Positions 1 through 6,879 of a DNA stretch of 11,597 bases are shown here, piece after piece (within the stretch, counting starts at the first letter, position 1; each line of letters starts with the position of its first letter). Position numbers and translations under genes: made by a program. Under the pieces are notes generated by a model that ran no database searches, was not told the DNA's origin, and saw only the letters and a program-made list of their open reading frames with translations. This DNA comes from Actinomycetales bacterium (GTDB taxonomy: Bacteria; Actinomycetota; Actinomycetes; Actinomycetales; Beutenbergiaceae). The stretch is taken from positions 1-11,597 of the forward strand of contig JAENWO010000042.1 of NCBI GenBank assembly GCA_016649925.1, read 5' to 3'.

Positions 1-7
1 CCAACTC

Positions 8-568
8 CTAATCCGCGTTCGCGGTGTCCAACGTCAGATGTCGGTACAGCGTTGATGCTGAGCATTTAACGGCGCCGGCGATTTCTGGCACGGTCATCGT
101 TTTGGCGTCGTACATGTCTTGGGCTCGTTTGAGCCAAGCATCAGTTAGTGCTTTCGGTCGGCCTCCGGATCTGCCGCGCGGGCGGCCGCGGAGTGCTTCT
201 TTGGTTCGTTCGCTGATGAGGTTGCGTTCGAATTCGGCGAAGACGCCGAGCATCTGGAATAGCGCCCGTCCGGCTGAGGTGGAGGTGTCGATCGCCTGGT
301 CGATCACCTTGAGGGTGATGCCGCGTTCGTCGAGTTGTTCGGAGAGTGCCATCAGGTGTTTGAGGCTTCGGCCGGCGCGGTCGAGTTTGGTGATGTCGAG
401 CTGGTCGCCTTTGTTGAGCGATTTGAGGCAGGCATCCCACTGGGGCCGGGATGCTCGGGTGCCGGAGAGGACGTCGGACCAGACGATTTCGCAGCCAGCC
501 GTTTCCAGCCGCGCGATTTGCGCGCTGATGTCTTGATCGTTGGTGGAGACTCTGGCGTAGCCGATCAT
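8..568 (-). CDS. Serine recombinase, resolvase/invertase family
   Basis: A site-specific recombinase of 186 residues that cuts and rejoins DNA through a serine-phosphate intermediate; proteins of this size usually resolve transposon or plasmid cointegrates or invert short segments. The N-terminal catalytic domain begins MIGYARVST, with the nucleophile Ser at about residue 8. It continues with KLDRAGRS and the AEFERNLISERT segment leading into the long helix. The last ~45 residues form a helix-turn-helix (TVPEIAGAVKCSASTLYRHL). I chose the ATG at 568 because it sits directly before the catalytic motif; the frame stays open to 625, but those 19 extra residues look unlike the family. The length is normal and the gene looks intact. 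It is less GC-rich than the genes beyond 2.3 kb, which fits a mobile-element origin. Whether it acts as a resolvase or an invertase cannot be decided here; no transposase is visible. Confidence 0.93.
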   Translation of the reverse strand: MIGYARVSTNDQDISAQIARLETAGCEIVWSDVLSGTRASRPQWDACLKSLNKGDQLDITKLDRAGRSLKHLMALSEQLDERGITLKVIDQAIDTSTSAGRALFQMLGVFAEFERNLISERTKEALRGRPRGRSGGRPKALTDAWLKRAQDMYDAKTMTVPEIAGAVKCSASTLYRHLTLDTANAD

Positions 569-617
569 CCAGGCGGCGCCGACATATTCGGTGTGTGGCA
601 GCCGAGGCGTTTGAGTG

Positions 618-703
618 TGTCGCAATATTGACCGTGTTTATGACAACGACTCATGCGATCTTCGTTCGGGTGGCAGTGTCCGGTTCTGCTCCATAGGTCG
701 ACA
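618..703. other. Candidate resolvase binding (res-like) subsites
   Basis: Just upstream of the resolvase start are two spaced inverted repeats that begin TGTC and end GACA. One is 28 bp (618-645, containing the palindrome CAATATTG at 623-630), the other 27 bp (677-703). Resolvases of the Tn3/gamma-delta type bind ~28-bp subsites with TGTC-type half-sites next to their own gene, so position and spacing fit. The arms are short and no third subsite is clear, although GTTGTCA at 731-737 repeats the arm of the first site. The assignment is inference. Confidence 0.35.
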
Positions 704-772
704 GGATCGAGCTGCTCGTCGTTGTAAAGCGTTGTCATGCGTCAAATGATTAACGATCATCATTGTCGGTAT

Positions 773-787
773 GCTCACATTGTGAGC
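773..787. promoter_or_regulatory. Perfect 15-bp palindrome, operator-like
   Basis: GCTCACATTGTGAGC has perfect 7-bp arms around one central base. Each arm matches the lac operator half-site TTGTGAGC, so a LacI-type or similar dimeric regulator could bind. It lies 21 bp past the stop codon of cofE and some 200 bp upstream of the resolvase start. No regulator gene is nearby, so it may be the remnant of a promoter whose gene has been lost. It lacks a T-run and has almost no loop, so it is unlikely to be a terminator. Confidence 0.4.
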
Positions 788-808
788 GGAGCTTTAACCA
801 TTACCCCT

Positions 809-1786
809 TTACCGTTTGTCCTTGGCGATCTCGATCCTGACGTTCAGGCGCATCGCCCGCGCAAGCACTCTCAACCGTTCGGCCAAGGTGCCGACAGCGA
901 TCCGCGCACTCGGACCGGGAATGGCTGCCGACGAGGAGATCTGCAGCGTTGACTCATTAATGGCGATGAGCTCGACTACAGCCCGGTCAACGCCCTCTTG
1001 TGCCCGCCGGATGAGCTCTTCAAGTGTGTTTTCCGGATCGGCCGGGAATCCGCGCAAAACTGCCCCACGGCCGCAGGCAGCAAGTACGGCATCACGCGAA
1101 CCCATCCCGAACAAGTCGTCCTCTTCATTAAGGATGAGGGAAGATGCGCCCACCTGATCGTCGGCGATTAACCAATCGCGAGGAACGCCGCGGACGATGA
1201 CGACTGGGTTGCCGCCCAGTTTCTCAGCAACGAGATCGGAAGCACCCGCGAGCTCATCGGCGATGGCTGGCGCTGTGACGGCAAGCATGTTGCCGTAGGC
1301 GTCTTCGAGGCCGGTGAAATTTAAGTGTGGCTTGATACCGGCCGCGCCGATATCGGTCTGGCCGATCCGCCAAGCGCGCCCCGCCGTGTCAGTGATGATC
1401 ACGACGACCACGGCTCGAGTCAGGGCGGTCAGTCGTGTTCGAAGGTCGTGTGCCGATATGTCGGGGTCACGAGGGAGCGAAATGGCTTGACCGAGCGCGA
1501 TATTGGAAGCGTCGATGCCGGCTGCGGCCAAGGTGAGGCCTTGACGGGTGCGAACAATACGGGTCTGCCCTCGTGTGGCCACGACTCGATCAGTCTCATC
1601 GTCCATGATGTCGTCGCGGTCGGCTACGGTGGCGAGCCCTGCCGCCTTGCTGACGATCTTGCTGGTCACGACCACTACATCGCCGTCTTGGAGGGGGTCA
1701 TCGAGAGCGTCGACGATGATCTGAGCGATGTCATCGTCGACGCTTACTTCACCGATGCCCGCAATGGCAAAGAGGTGGAGAGTCAT
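809..1786 (-). CDS. cofE: Coenzyme F420-0:L-glutamate ligase (CofE/FbiB N-terminal type)
   Basis: Adds gamma-linked glutamate to F420-0 using GTP, the last step in making the deazaflavin cofactor F420. Family motifs are in order: VVVTSKIVSKAAG (38-50), the LAAAGIDASN segment (86-95), ITDTAGRAWRIGQTDIG (131-147) and AEKLGGNPVVIVRGV (187-201). At 325 residues it is longer than archaeal CofE (~250) but shorter than mycobacterial FbiB (~450). After the ligase core (to about 230) it carries ~90 residues that do not look like the FMN-binding nitroreductase domain of FbiB and that I cannot assign. The ATG start overlaps the stop of the cofD remnant by 4 nt (ATGA), the usual coupled cofD-cofE layout. 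With cofD broken, this copy cannot support F420 synthesis alone; an intact chromosomal set elsewhere is likely but not seen. Translation may also be weakened because the coupled upstream gene is damaged. Confidence 0.92.
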   Translation of the reverse strand: MTLHLFAIAGIGEVSVDDDIAQIIVDALDDPLQDGDVVVVTSKIVSKAAGLATVADRDDIMDDETDRVVATRGQTRIVRTRQGLTLAAAGIDASNIALGQAISLPRDPDISAHDLRTRLTALTRAVVVVIITDTAGRAWRIGQTDIGAAGIKPHLNFTGLEDAYGNMLAVTAPAIADELAGASDLVAEKLGGNPVVIVRGVPRDWLIADDQVGASSLILNEEDDLFGMGSRDAVLAACGRGAVLRGFPADPENTLEELIRRAQEGVDRAVVELIAINESTLQISSSAAIPGPSARIAVGTLAERLRVLARAMRLNVRIEIAKDKR

Positions 1787-2060
1787 CGTCGTGCCTTACT
1801 GAGCGACATCGCGAGGTCCAATGTGTCTCGCGCCATCTTCGCCGTCGTGTTGGCATCAGTCATATAGAGCGGGACTGCCCATTCGGTTATGCCGGCGCCC
1901 TCGATGGTCGTCAAATCGGCATAACCGGACTCATCCACGAGCCAGCCATCGAGTATGCCGCCTTCGCTGCGGGCACCGTAGTGCCGTGCCACACGGGCGG
2001 CGCTGACCTCGATGCCCAATCCTGTCAGCAACTGATCGGCCATGCCCCCACCGGCCGCTC
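1783..2060 (-). pseudogene. cofD: cofD remnant, C-terminal quarter (2-phospho-L-lactate transferase)
   Basis: CofD transfers a phospholactyl-type group to the deazaflavin Fo to make F420-0. Only the C-terminal ~86 residues remain, starting at GMADQLLTGLG (Met codon at 2043) and including VARHYGARSEGGILDGWLVD and AVPLYMTD, all typical of the CofD/FbiA C-terminus. An intact protein is about 310-330 residues. Upstream of about 2045-2060 the reading frame no longer looks like CofD and instead matches, in another frame, a nitrite/sulfite reductase. The active-site and Fo-binding N-terminal part is therefore missing. The ATG at 2043 could start a short peptide, but it would not be a working transferase. 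The stop overlaps the cofE start. The exact upstream limit is approximate. Confidence 0.82.
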
Positions 2061-2319
2061 CAGCACGTCGACGATCTCTCCGGTCGGTACCCGGCGCATC
2101 AGACTTCGCCCCCGATCGCGGTCCGCTTGCCCAGTCCGCCACCGACGGTCCAGGTCGTAGGCCTCGACCCGCTCGTCGGAGCCGTCGATCCACGTTGTCG
2201 TGCCCTGCAGACCGATCTCGCCCACCCAATGCTGGGCGCAGGCGTGCGGGCAGCCACCAACCCGAATCGTCCACCACTGACACCATAGGATCAAGGTCCA
2301 CTCGGCAGACGATGTTCAC
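2045..2319 (-). pseudogene. Nitrite/sulfite reductase fragment (sirohaem-4Fe4S domain)
   Basis: The frame read leftward from about 2265 contains IRVGGCPHACAQHW, then GEIGLQGTTTW, VEAYDLD, SLMRRVP and VLERPVGAW. This matches the C-terminal part of sirohaem nitrite/sulfite reductases, where CPxxC supplies two of the cysteines holding the 4Fe-4S cluster (Cys codons at 2250-2252 and 2238-2240). The first cysteine pair and the whole N-terminal part are absent. A short piece nearer 2319 (VDLDPMVSVVDDS) appears to continue the protein in a different frame, which implies a frameshift around 2262-2268. The matching frame runs straight into the cofD remnant and ends at an out-of-frame stop at 2025. It is truncated at both ends and not functional. 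The family call rests on motif recognition only. Confidence 0.68.
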
Positions 2320-2341
2320 GCAGCCTCACCGGGTCCCCGGA

Positions 2342-3325
2342 TCACAGGTCAGGCAGGATGAGCAGCTTCCCCGTCGAGCGCCGGCCGACCAGGTCCTCGT
2401 GCGCCTGCGCCGCTTCCGCGAGCGGGTACTTGCCGCCGATCCGTACGGCGAGGCGATCCTCCGCCACCTGCCCGAGCACCGCCGCGGCGCGCTCGAGCAG
2501 CTCGTCCCGGTCGGCGATGTGGTGCGCGAGCGTCGGACGGGTCAGGAACAGCGACCCTTTCTTGTTCAGCGTCTGCGGGTCGACCGGCGGGACCGGACCG
2601 CTCGCGGCGCCGACGAGCACCATGGTGCCGCGGCGCGCCAACGAGTCGATGCTGCCGTCGAAGGTGGCCTTGCCGACCCCGTCGTAGACGACGTCGACGC
2701 CGCGGCCGTCGGTGAGTCGCCGTACCTCCACGGCCACGTCATGGTCGGTGTAGTCGATCACCTCCGAGGTACCCGCCTCGGTCGCCAGGCTCGCCTTCGC
2801 CGCGGTCGACGCCGTCCCGATCACTCGGACCCCCTTGCCGACCAGCATCTGCGTGAGCAGCAGGCCGAGCCCGCCCGCCGCCGCGTGCACGAGCGCCGTC
2901 TGGCCGGCCCGGACCGGGAAGGTCGACTCGGTCAGGTAGTGCGCGGTCATGCCCTGGAGCATCACCGCCGCCGCCTGCTCGGACTTGACGTCGTCGGGCA
3001 CCGGAGCGGTCCGCTCCGCCGGGATCACCACCTGCCCGGCATAACCGCCGCCATGGACCATCGCCCACGCGACCCGGTCACCCAGTGTCACGGTGTCGAC
3101 ACCGTCCCCGACCGCGCTGACTACGCCACACCCCTCGGAGCCGGCGATGAACGGGGTCTGCATCGGGTACTTCCCGGACCGCTCGTAGACGTCGAGGAAG
3201 TTCACCCCGCAGGCGTCCACGTCGACGCGCACCTCGCCCGGTCTGGGCTCCGGCGTCGGCAGCTCCTTGAGCTCGAGGACCTCGGGCCCACCGGTCTGGG
3301 CGACGACGACCGCGCGTATGCTCAC
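2342..3325 (-). CDS. Zinc-independent quinone oxidoreductase, MDR superfamily
   Basis: Predicted soluble NADPH-dependent reductase of quinones or activated C=C bonds (327 residues, normal for QOR). The N-terminal GroES-like domain carries VNFLDVYERSGKYP (41-54) and GSEGCGVV (62-69). The Rossmann domain carries the nucleotide-binding motif AAAGGLG (148-154). The C-terminus returns to the GroES-like fold. The catalytic and structural zinc cysteines of alcohol dehydrogenases are absent, which separates it from that branch. It starts at GTG 3325, overlapping the TGA of the maleate isomerase gene by 4 nt (GTGA), so the two are almost certainly one transcript and translationally coupled. In this setting it may reduce an enoyl- or unsaturated-acid intermediate, or be an acryloyl-CoA-reductase-like enzyme; that role is inference. 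Confidence 0.9.
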   Translation of the reverse strand: MSIRAVVVAQTGGPEVLELKELPTPEPRPGEVRVDVDACGVNFLDVYERSGKYPMQTPFIAGSEGCGVVSAVGDGVDTVTLGDRVAWAMVHGGGYAGQVVIPAERTAPVPDDVKSEQAAAVMLQGMTAHYLTESTFPVRAGQTALVHAAAGGLGLLLTQMLVGKGVRVIGTASTAAKASLATEAGTSEVIDYTDHDVAVEVRRLTDGRGVDVVYDGVGKATFDGSIDSLARRGTMVLVGAASGPVPPVDPQTLNKKGSLFLTRPTLAHHIADRDELLERAAAVLGQVAEDRLAVRIGGKYPLAEAAQAHEDLVGRRSTGKLLILPDL

Positions 3326-4116
3326 GCGGTCGGCTCGCCGGCTCGGCGCGGCGCCCGGTCCATGGTGACCTCGCCGCTGAGCAGCCGGCCGGCGTCGGGC
3401 ACCTGGGGCCGCAGGCCGAGCTCGGTCAGCGCGGTGAACACGGTGGCGGTCGCCGCCGAGAGCACCGGGATGCCGGCCGCATCCTCCACCGGCTGGATGG
3501 CGGAGAGCGACGGCATCTGCACGCAGGCAGACAGCACCAGGGCGTCGACGTCGCTGGTGTCCACCTTCCGCCAGTGCTCGCGCAGTCCGGCCGGGTCGAG
3601 GCGGGCGACCGCTAGGTTGTCGGACACCTCCAGGCTCAACGTGTCGACGACCTCGCAGCCGGCGTCCTCGATGTAATCGGCCACCAGCTTGGTCAGCGGC
3701 TTCATGTACGGCGTGACCATCGCGATCCGCTTCGCACCGAGCGCGTCGAGCGCGCGCAGCAGCGCACCGGCGCTCGAGACGACCGGAGCGTCCACGCCCT
3801 CCCGGTCGAGGACGCCGATGATCTGCGCCTCGGCGTTGCAGTGGTAGCGCGGCCCCTGCGCCATGATCGCGACCAGGCAGGCGGAGGCGACCACGTCGGG
3901 ACGGGCGTCCGCGACCTCCAGCGTCGCGCGCTCGGTCTGCGCGTTCATCGCGACGAGCTCCTCGGCGGTCACGTGCTTCATCCGCATCCGGCTGCTGTGG
4001 AAGGTGAACGTCTCGTCGGGAACCACCCGCTCGCGGGCGTGCAGCATCCGCGGCAGCTCGGTCTCCATCGTCAGGTTCGAGCTCGGCACGATCAGGCCGA
4101 CACGGTGGTTCGTCAC
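3322..4116 (-). CDS. maiA: Maleate cis-trans isomerase, Asp/Glu racemase superfamily
   Basis: Predicted cytosolic enzyme converting maleate to fumarate, or a close cis-unsaturated diacid to its trans form, without cofactor. Of 264 residues, those known to matter in maleate isomerases are all present with the right spacing: Asn14 in PSSN, Cys80 in SACLVAIM, Tyr137 in VTPYMKPL and Cys198 in LSACVQMPS. The stretch around residues 165-205 closely resembles NicE/MaiA of nicotinate degraders. Having both cysteines argues against arylmalonate decarboxylase, which has only one. I chose GTG at 4116 over upstream starts because the family begins at this point and a GGGAG ribosome site lies 6-7 nt before it; the frame is open to 4296. 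It overlaps the downstream oxidoreductase by 4 nt and is divergent from the MFS gene. True substrate (maleate, citraconate or other) is not proven. Confidence 0.9.
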   Translation of the reverse strand: MTNHRVGLIVPSSNLTMETELPRMLHARERVVPDETFTFHSSRMRMKHVTAEELVAMNAQTERATLEVADARPDVVASACLVAIMAQGPRYHCNAEAQIIGVLDREGVDAPVVSSAGALLRALDALGAKRIAMVTPYMKPLTKLVADYIEDAGCEVVDTLSLEVSDNLAVARLDPAGLREHWRKVDTSDVDALVLSACVQMPSLSAIQPVEDAAGIPVLSAATATVFTALTELGLRPQVPDAGRLLSGEVTMDRAPRRAGEPTA

Positions 4117-4156
4117 GGACAGCTCCCGTCTTCGTCGTGCAGGTTGACGCACGCTC

Positions 4157-4167
4157 ACTGGTTCAGC
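4157..4167. promoter_or_regulatory. Candidate GntR operator ACTGGTTCAG
   Basis: ACTGGTTCAGC lies in the divergent maiA/MFS promoter region, about 40 bp upstream of the maiA start. It differs at two of 11 positions from the site at 8078-8088 in the other divergent promoter region. The CTG-GTT-CAG core is a short inverted repeat, and ACTGGTC resembles the half-site of E. coli FadR, a GntR member of the same FCD type. Binding is inference. Confidence 0.35.
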
Positions 4168-4186
4168 CACTATGCCACTGCCTCGG

Positions 4187-4204
4187 ATCGGGTTCCAACC
4201 CGAT
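4187..4204. promoter_or_regulatory. 18-bp palindrome in the divergent promoter region
   Basis: ATCGGGTTCCAACCCGAT has perfect 8-bp arms around CC. It ends 24 bp before the ATG of the MFS gene, immediately upstream of that gene's AGGAAG ribosome site. It is a strong candidate operator for a dimeric regulator of the MFS gene or of both divergent genes. With only a 2-nt centre and no T-run it does not look like a terminator. No promoter boxes are convincing here. Confidence 0.45.
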
Positions 4205-4228
4205 GGGCACCACCAGGAAGCGACACGC

Positions 4229-5407
4229 ATGCAGCTCGGCTCGGGATGGCGCACCGCGGCCGTCGGCTTCGTGGGGATGTTCCTGACCATCGGCACCGGC
4301 TTCAGCTACGGCGTGCTGGCCGTCCCGGCCGCGACCGAGCTCGGAGCGGACGTGGGCCTCGTCTCGGGCGGGTTCGCGGTGACCGTGATGGTGTTCTTCC
4401 TGCTAGGCGCTCCCGCGGGCGTGCTCGCCGACCGGTTCGGCGCCCGGGCCGTGCTCGGGGCGGGTGCGGCCTGCTTCGGCGCCGGCCTGCTGCTGACCGC
4501 CACTGCGCAGAGCGTTGTGATGCTGTACGTCGGCCATGGCGTGCTCGTCGGGGCAGCCATGGCCACCACCTTCATCCCGCTCACCGCCACGGTCAGCGCC
4601 CTCTTCGTGCAGAACCGTTCCACCGCGGTCGGCATCGCGGTCTCGGGCATCGGCGTGGGCACGCTGGTGATGGCCCCTGCGCTGGCGTCCTCGATCATCT
4701 GGGTCGGCTGGCGGCAGACGTACGTCGTGCTGGGGATTGTGTCGGCCGTGGTGCTGGCCGGCTGTGCCCTCCTGGTCGAGCGGCTACCACGGCACGAGCC
4801 GGTCGCGGGCGCCGCCGCGCGGTCGATGCGCTCGACGGACTACCGGTTGCTGTACGCCTCGCAGGTGCTGCTCTCGGTGGCGATCTTCACCCCGTTCGCC
4901 CACCTGCCGTCCTACGCCGAGCACCTCGGGATCCCCGCCGTGGCGGCGGCCGGACTGGTCGCCGTCATCGGCGCTGTCAGCGTCGTGGGGCGGCTCGCGC
5001 TCGGCCCCGTCGCCGAGCGGTTCGGCTTGCTGCACACCTACCGGGCGTGCTTCGTCGCGATCGGGGCGAGCTTCGTGCTGTGGATCTGGCCGTTGGGCTA
5101 CCCCGGGCTGGTCGTGCAGGCCGTCGTGTTCGGTGTCGGGTACGGCGGCTTCGTGGCGCTGCTGCCCGGAGTCGCCGCCCGCCGGTTCGGGGTGCACCGC
5201 CTCGGCGGGCTGCTCGGCGTGCTCTACACCTCCCACGTCGTGGGTGCCGGCCTCGGTCCGCTGGCGACCGGCCTGCTCATCGAGAGGTGGGGGTACCTGC
5301 CCGCCGGAACGGCCGCCCTCGTCTGCGGGCTGGCCGGCTTCGCCGTACTGGGACGTCTCGGTGAACGGGCACGCGACCCCGCTGCTCAGAGCCCCAGCCG
5401 GCGGTAG
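4229..5407 (+). CDS. MFS permease, probably for a monocarboxylate or dicarboxylate
   Basis: Major facilitator secondary transporter of 392 residues with about 12 hydrophobic helices in two halves, separated by a short charged linker (around VERLPRHEP...RSMRSTDYR). The loop between helices 2 and 3 carries GVLADRFGAR, the MFS signature, and a second related loop, GPVAERFGLL, follows in the other half. I chose ATG 4229 because AGGAAG at 4215-4220 precedes it at good spacing and the first helix follows directly; the frame is open from 4172. It is divergent from maiA and likely takes up the acid handled by the neighbouring enzymes, but substrate is not readable; an exporter is possible. Its last 22 bases overlap the end of the convergent carboxyltransferase gene. 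Confidence 0.88.
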   Translation: MQLGSGWRTAAVGFVGMFLTIGTGFSYGVLAVPAATELGADVGLVSGGFAVTVMVFFLLGAPAGVLADRFGARAVLGAGAACFGAGLLLTATAQSVVMLYVGHGVLVGAAMATTFIPLTATVSALFVQNRSTAVGIAVSGIGVGTLVMAPALASSIIWVGWRQTYVVLGIVSAVVLAGCALLVERLPRHEPVAGAAARSMRSTDYRLLYASQVLLSVAIFTPFAHLPSYAEHLGIPAVAAAGLVAVIGAVSVVGRLALGPVAERFGLLHTYRACFVAIGASFVLWIWPLGYPGLVVQAVVFGVGYGGFVALLPGVAARRFGVHRLGGLLGVLYTSHVVGAGLGPLATGLLIERWGYLPAGTAALVCGLAGFAVLGRLGERARDPAAQSPSRR

Positions 5408-6879
5408 CGGTCGAGCCGCCTGCCGAGCCGCTCGGGACCGTCCTCGCCCAGGAGCACCGCGAGCTCCTCGCGCAGCACGTGGCCGACGCGACGGCAGAAC
5501 TCCTCGGGCTCCTCGGCCGCGTCGGGACGTTCGGGGACGATGCGGTCGACGATGCCGGCCGCGAGCAGGTCCGTGGAGCGCACGCCCTGGTTCGCCGCCA
5601 TCTCCGGGGCGTGGGCCGTGTCGCGGTGCACGATCGCACTCGCACCCTCGGGCGGCAACGGCGAGAGCCAGCCGTGCTGCGCCGCGATGACCCGGTCGCC
5701 CGGCAGCAGCGCGAGCGCGCCGCCTCCGGTGCCCTGGCCGAGGAGCAGCGTCAACGTCGGCGCCTCGAGTGTGATCAGGTCCGACAGGCAGCGGGCGATC
5801 TCGCCGGCCAGGCCACCCTCCTCGGCCTCCGGTGAAAGCGCGGCTCCCGGGGTGTCGATGACGGTGACGAGAGGCAGCGACAACTCCGCGGCCAGGCGCA
5901 TCCCGCGCCGGGCCTCGCGCAGCGCGCCGGGACCCATCGGGCGGTCCTCGGTCTGGCCGCGCCGGTCCTGTCCGAGCAGCACGCAGGGCGCACCGCCGAA
6001 GCGGGCGAGTGCGATGAGCAGGCCGGGGTCCTGCTCGCCCTCCCCCGTGCCGTTGAGCGGCACCACGTCGCTGGCTGCGTAGCGCAGCAGCCGGCGTACT
6101 CCCGGCCGGTCCTCACGCCGCGACCGCACGATCGAGTCCCACGCCTCCATGTCGGGCACCGGCTCCGGCTCGGTGCGTTCCCGGGCCGCGTCGGGCACCG
6201 TGCGGTCCGCGCACAGCACGTTCAGCGCCCGGACCAGCACCTCGGCGATGTTCTCGGGCGGTACGACCGCGTCGATCAGCCCCCGCTGGAAGAGGTTCTC
6301 GGCCACCTGGACGCCCGGGGGGAAGGTCCGGTCGTACAACGCCTCGTAGACGCGCGGGCCGAGGAAGCCGATCAGCGCGCCCGGTTCGGCCACCGTCACG
6401 TGGCCCAGCGAGCCCCAGGAGGCGAAGACGCCGCCGGTGGTCGGGTGCCGCAGGTAGACCAGGTAGGGCAGCCCCTTGGCCTTGTGCAGCGCGATCGCCG
6501 CGGTGATCTTGACCATCTGGATGAAGGCGACGGCACCCTCCTGCATCCGGGTGCCGCCCGAGACCGGAGCGGCCAGCAGCGGCAGGCCCTCCGCGGTGGC
6601 ACGCTCCACGGCCAGGACGAGCCGTTCGGCCGCGGCCACGCCGATGGAGCCGGCGAGGAAGGAGAACTCGCACGCCATCACGGCCACGTGGCGACCCTGG
6701 ATCGTTCCCTCGCCGGTCATCACCGCCTCGTCCAACCCGGTGCGCTCGCGCGCGGAGGCCAGCTCGGCGGCGTATGCCTCGGTCTGGGGATGCTGGACCG
6801 GCGGCTCGTCCCAGGAGCGGAACGAGCCCTCGTCGAGCACCATCCCGACCAGGGTGCGGGCGTCGGGTCCGCGGCTCAC
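5386..6879 (-). CDS. Fused AccD-AccA acyl-CoA carboxyltransferase
   Basis: Carboxyltransferase moving a carboxyl group between carboxybiotin and an acyl-CoA. The single 497-residue chain holds two crotonase-fold halves. The first is AccD-like, with SGGTRMQEG (107-115), GGVFASWG (149-156) and GFLGPRVYE (171-179). The second is AccA-like, with DTPGAALSPEAEEGG (342-356), GQGTGGGAL (381-389), SPLPPEGAS (406-414) and DLLAAGIVDRIVPE (437-450). The Cys4 zinc finger found at the N-terminus of bacterial AccD is absent. The GTG start overlaps the stop of the CoA-transferase gene by 4 nt (GTGA), so the two are coupled and the CoA ester made by the partner is a likely substrate. No biotin carboxylase or carrier protein lies in the window, so partners must be encoded elsewhere or it could act as a decarboxylase or transcarboxylase. 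Several motif residues differ from housekeeping AccA (GQGTGGG for GEGGSGG), which suggests a specialised role. Confidence 0.88.
   Translation of the reverse strand: MSRGPDARTLVGMVLDEGSFRSWDEPPVQHPQTEAYAAELASARERTGLDEAVMTGEGTIQGRHVAVMACEFSFLAGSIGVAAAERLVLAVERATAEGLPLLAAPVSGGTRMQEGAVAFIQMVKITAAIALHKAKGLPYLVYLRHPTTGGVFASWGSLGHVTVAEPGALIGFLGPRVYEALYDRTFPPGVQVAENLFQRGLIDAVVPPENIAEVLVRALNVLCADRTVPDAARERTEPEPVPDMEAWDSIVRSRREDRPGVRRLLRYAASDVVPLNGTGEGEQDPGLLIALARFGGAPCVLLGQDRRGQTEDRPMGPGALREARRGMRLAAELSLPLVTVIDTPGAALSPEAEEGGLAGEIARCLSDLITLEAPTLTLLLGQGTGGGALALLPGDRVIAAQHGWLSPLPPEGASAIVHRDTAHAPEMAANQGVRSTDLLAAGIVDRIVPERPDAAEEPEEFCRRVGHVLREELAVLLGEDGPERLGRRLDRYRRLGL

Noticed and set aside
2025..2294. Treating the 89-codon reductase frame as a small intact ferredoxin-like gene
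   Set aside because: It matches only a slice of a larger reductase, has one cysteine pair, a poor TTG start and ends at an out-of-frame stop inside the cofD remnant.
2329..2340. CCGGG-TC-CCCGG inverted repeat after the quinone oxidoreductase gene as a terminator
   Set aside because: A two-base loop cannot form a stable hairpin and no T-run follows.
2042..3676. Long open frame of 544 codons on the plus strand
   Set aside because: It lies opposite the quinone oxidoreductase, isomerase and reductase remnant. It is rich in Arg, Pro and Gly with no motif, as expected for a shadow frame in high-GC DNA.
3322..4296. Using the upstream start at 4296 for the isomerase, or calling it arylmalonate decarboxylase
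   Set aside because: The extra 60 residues have no family likeness and cross the divergent promoter region; both catalytic cysteines and the Asn/Tyr pair fit maleate isomerase.
3841..5364. 507-codon plus-strand frame overlapping maiA and the MFS gene
   Set aside because: Arg-rich shadow of the MFS frame; the overlapping frame has clear transmembrane helices and MFS motifs.
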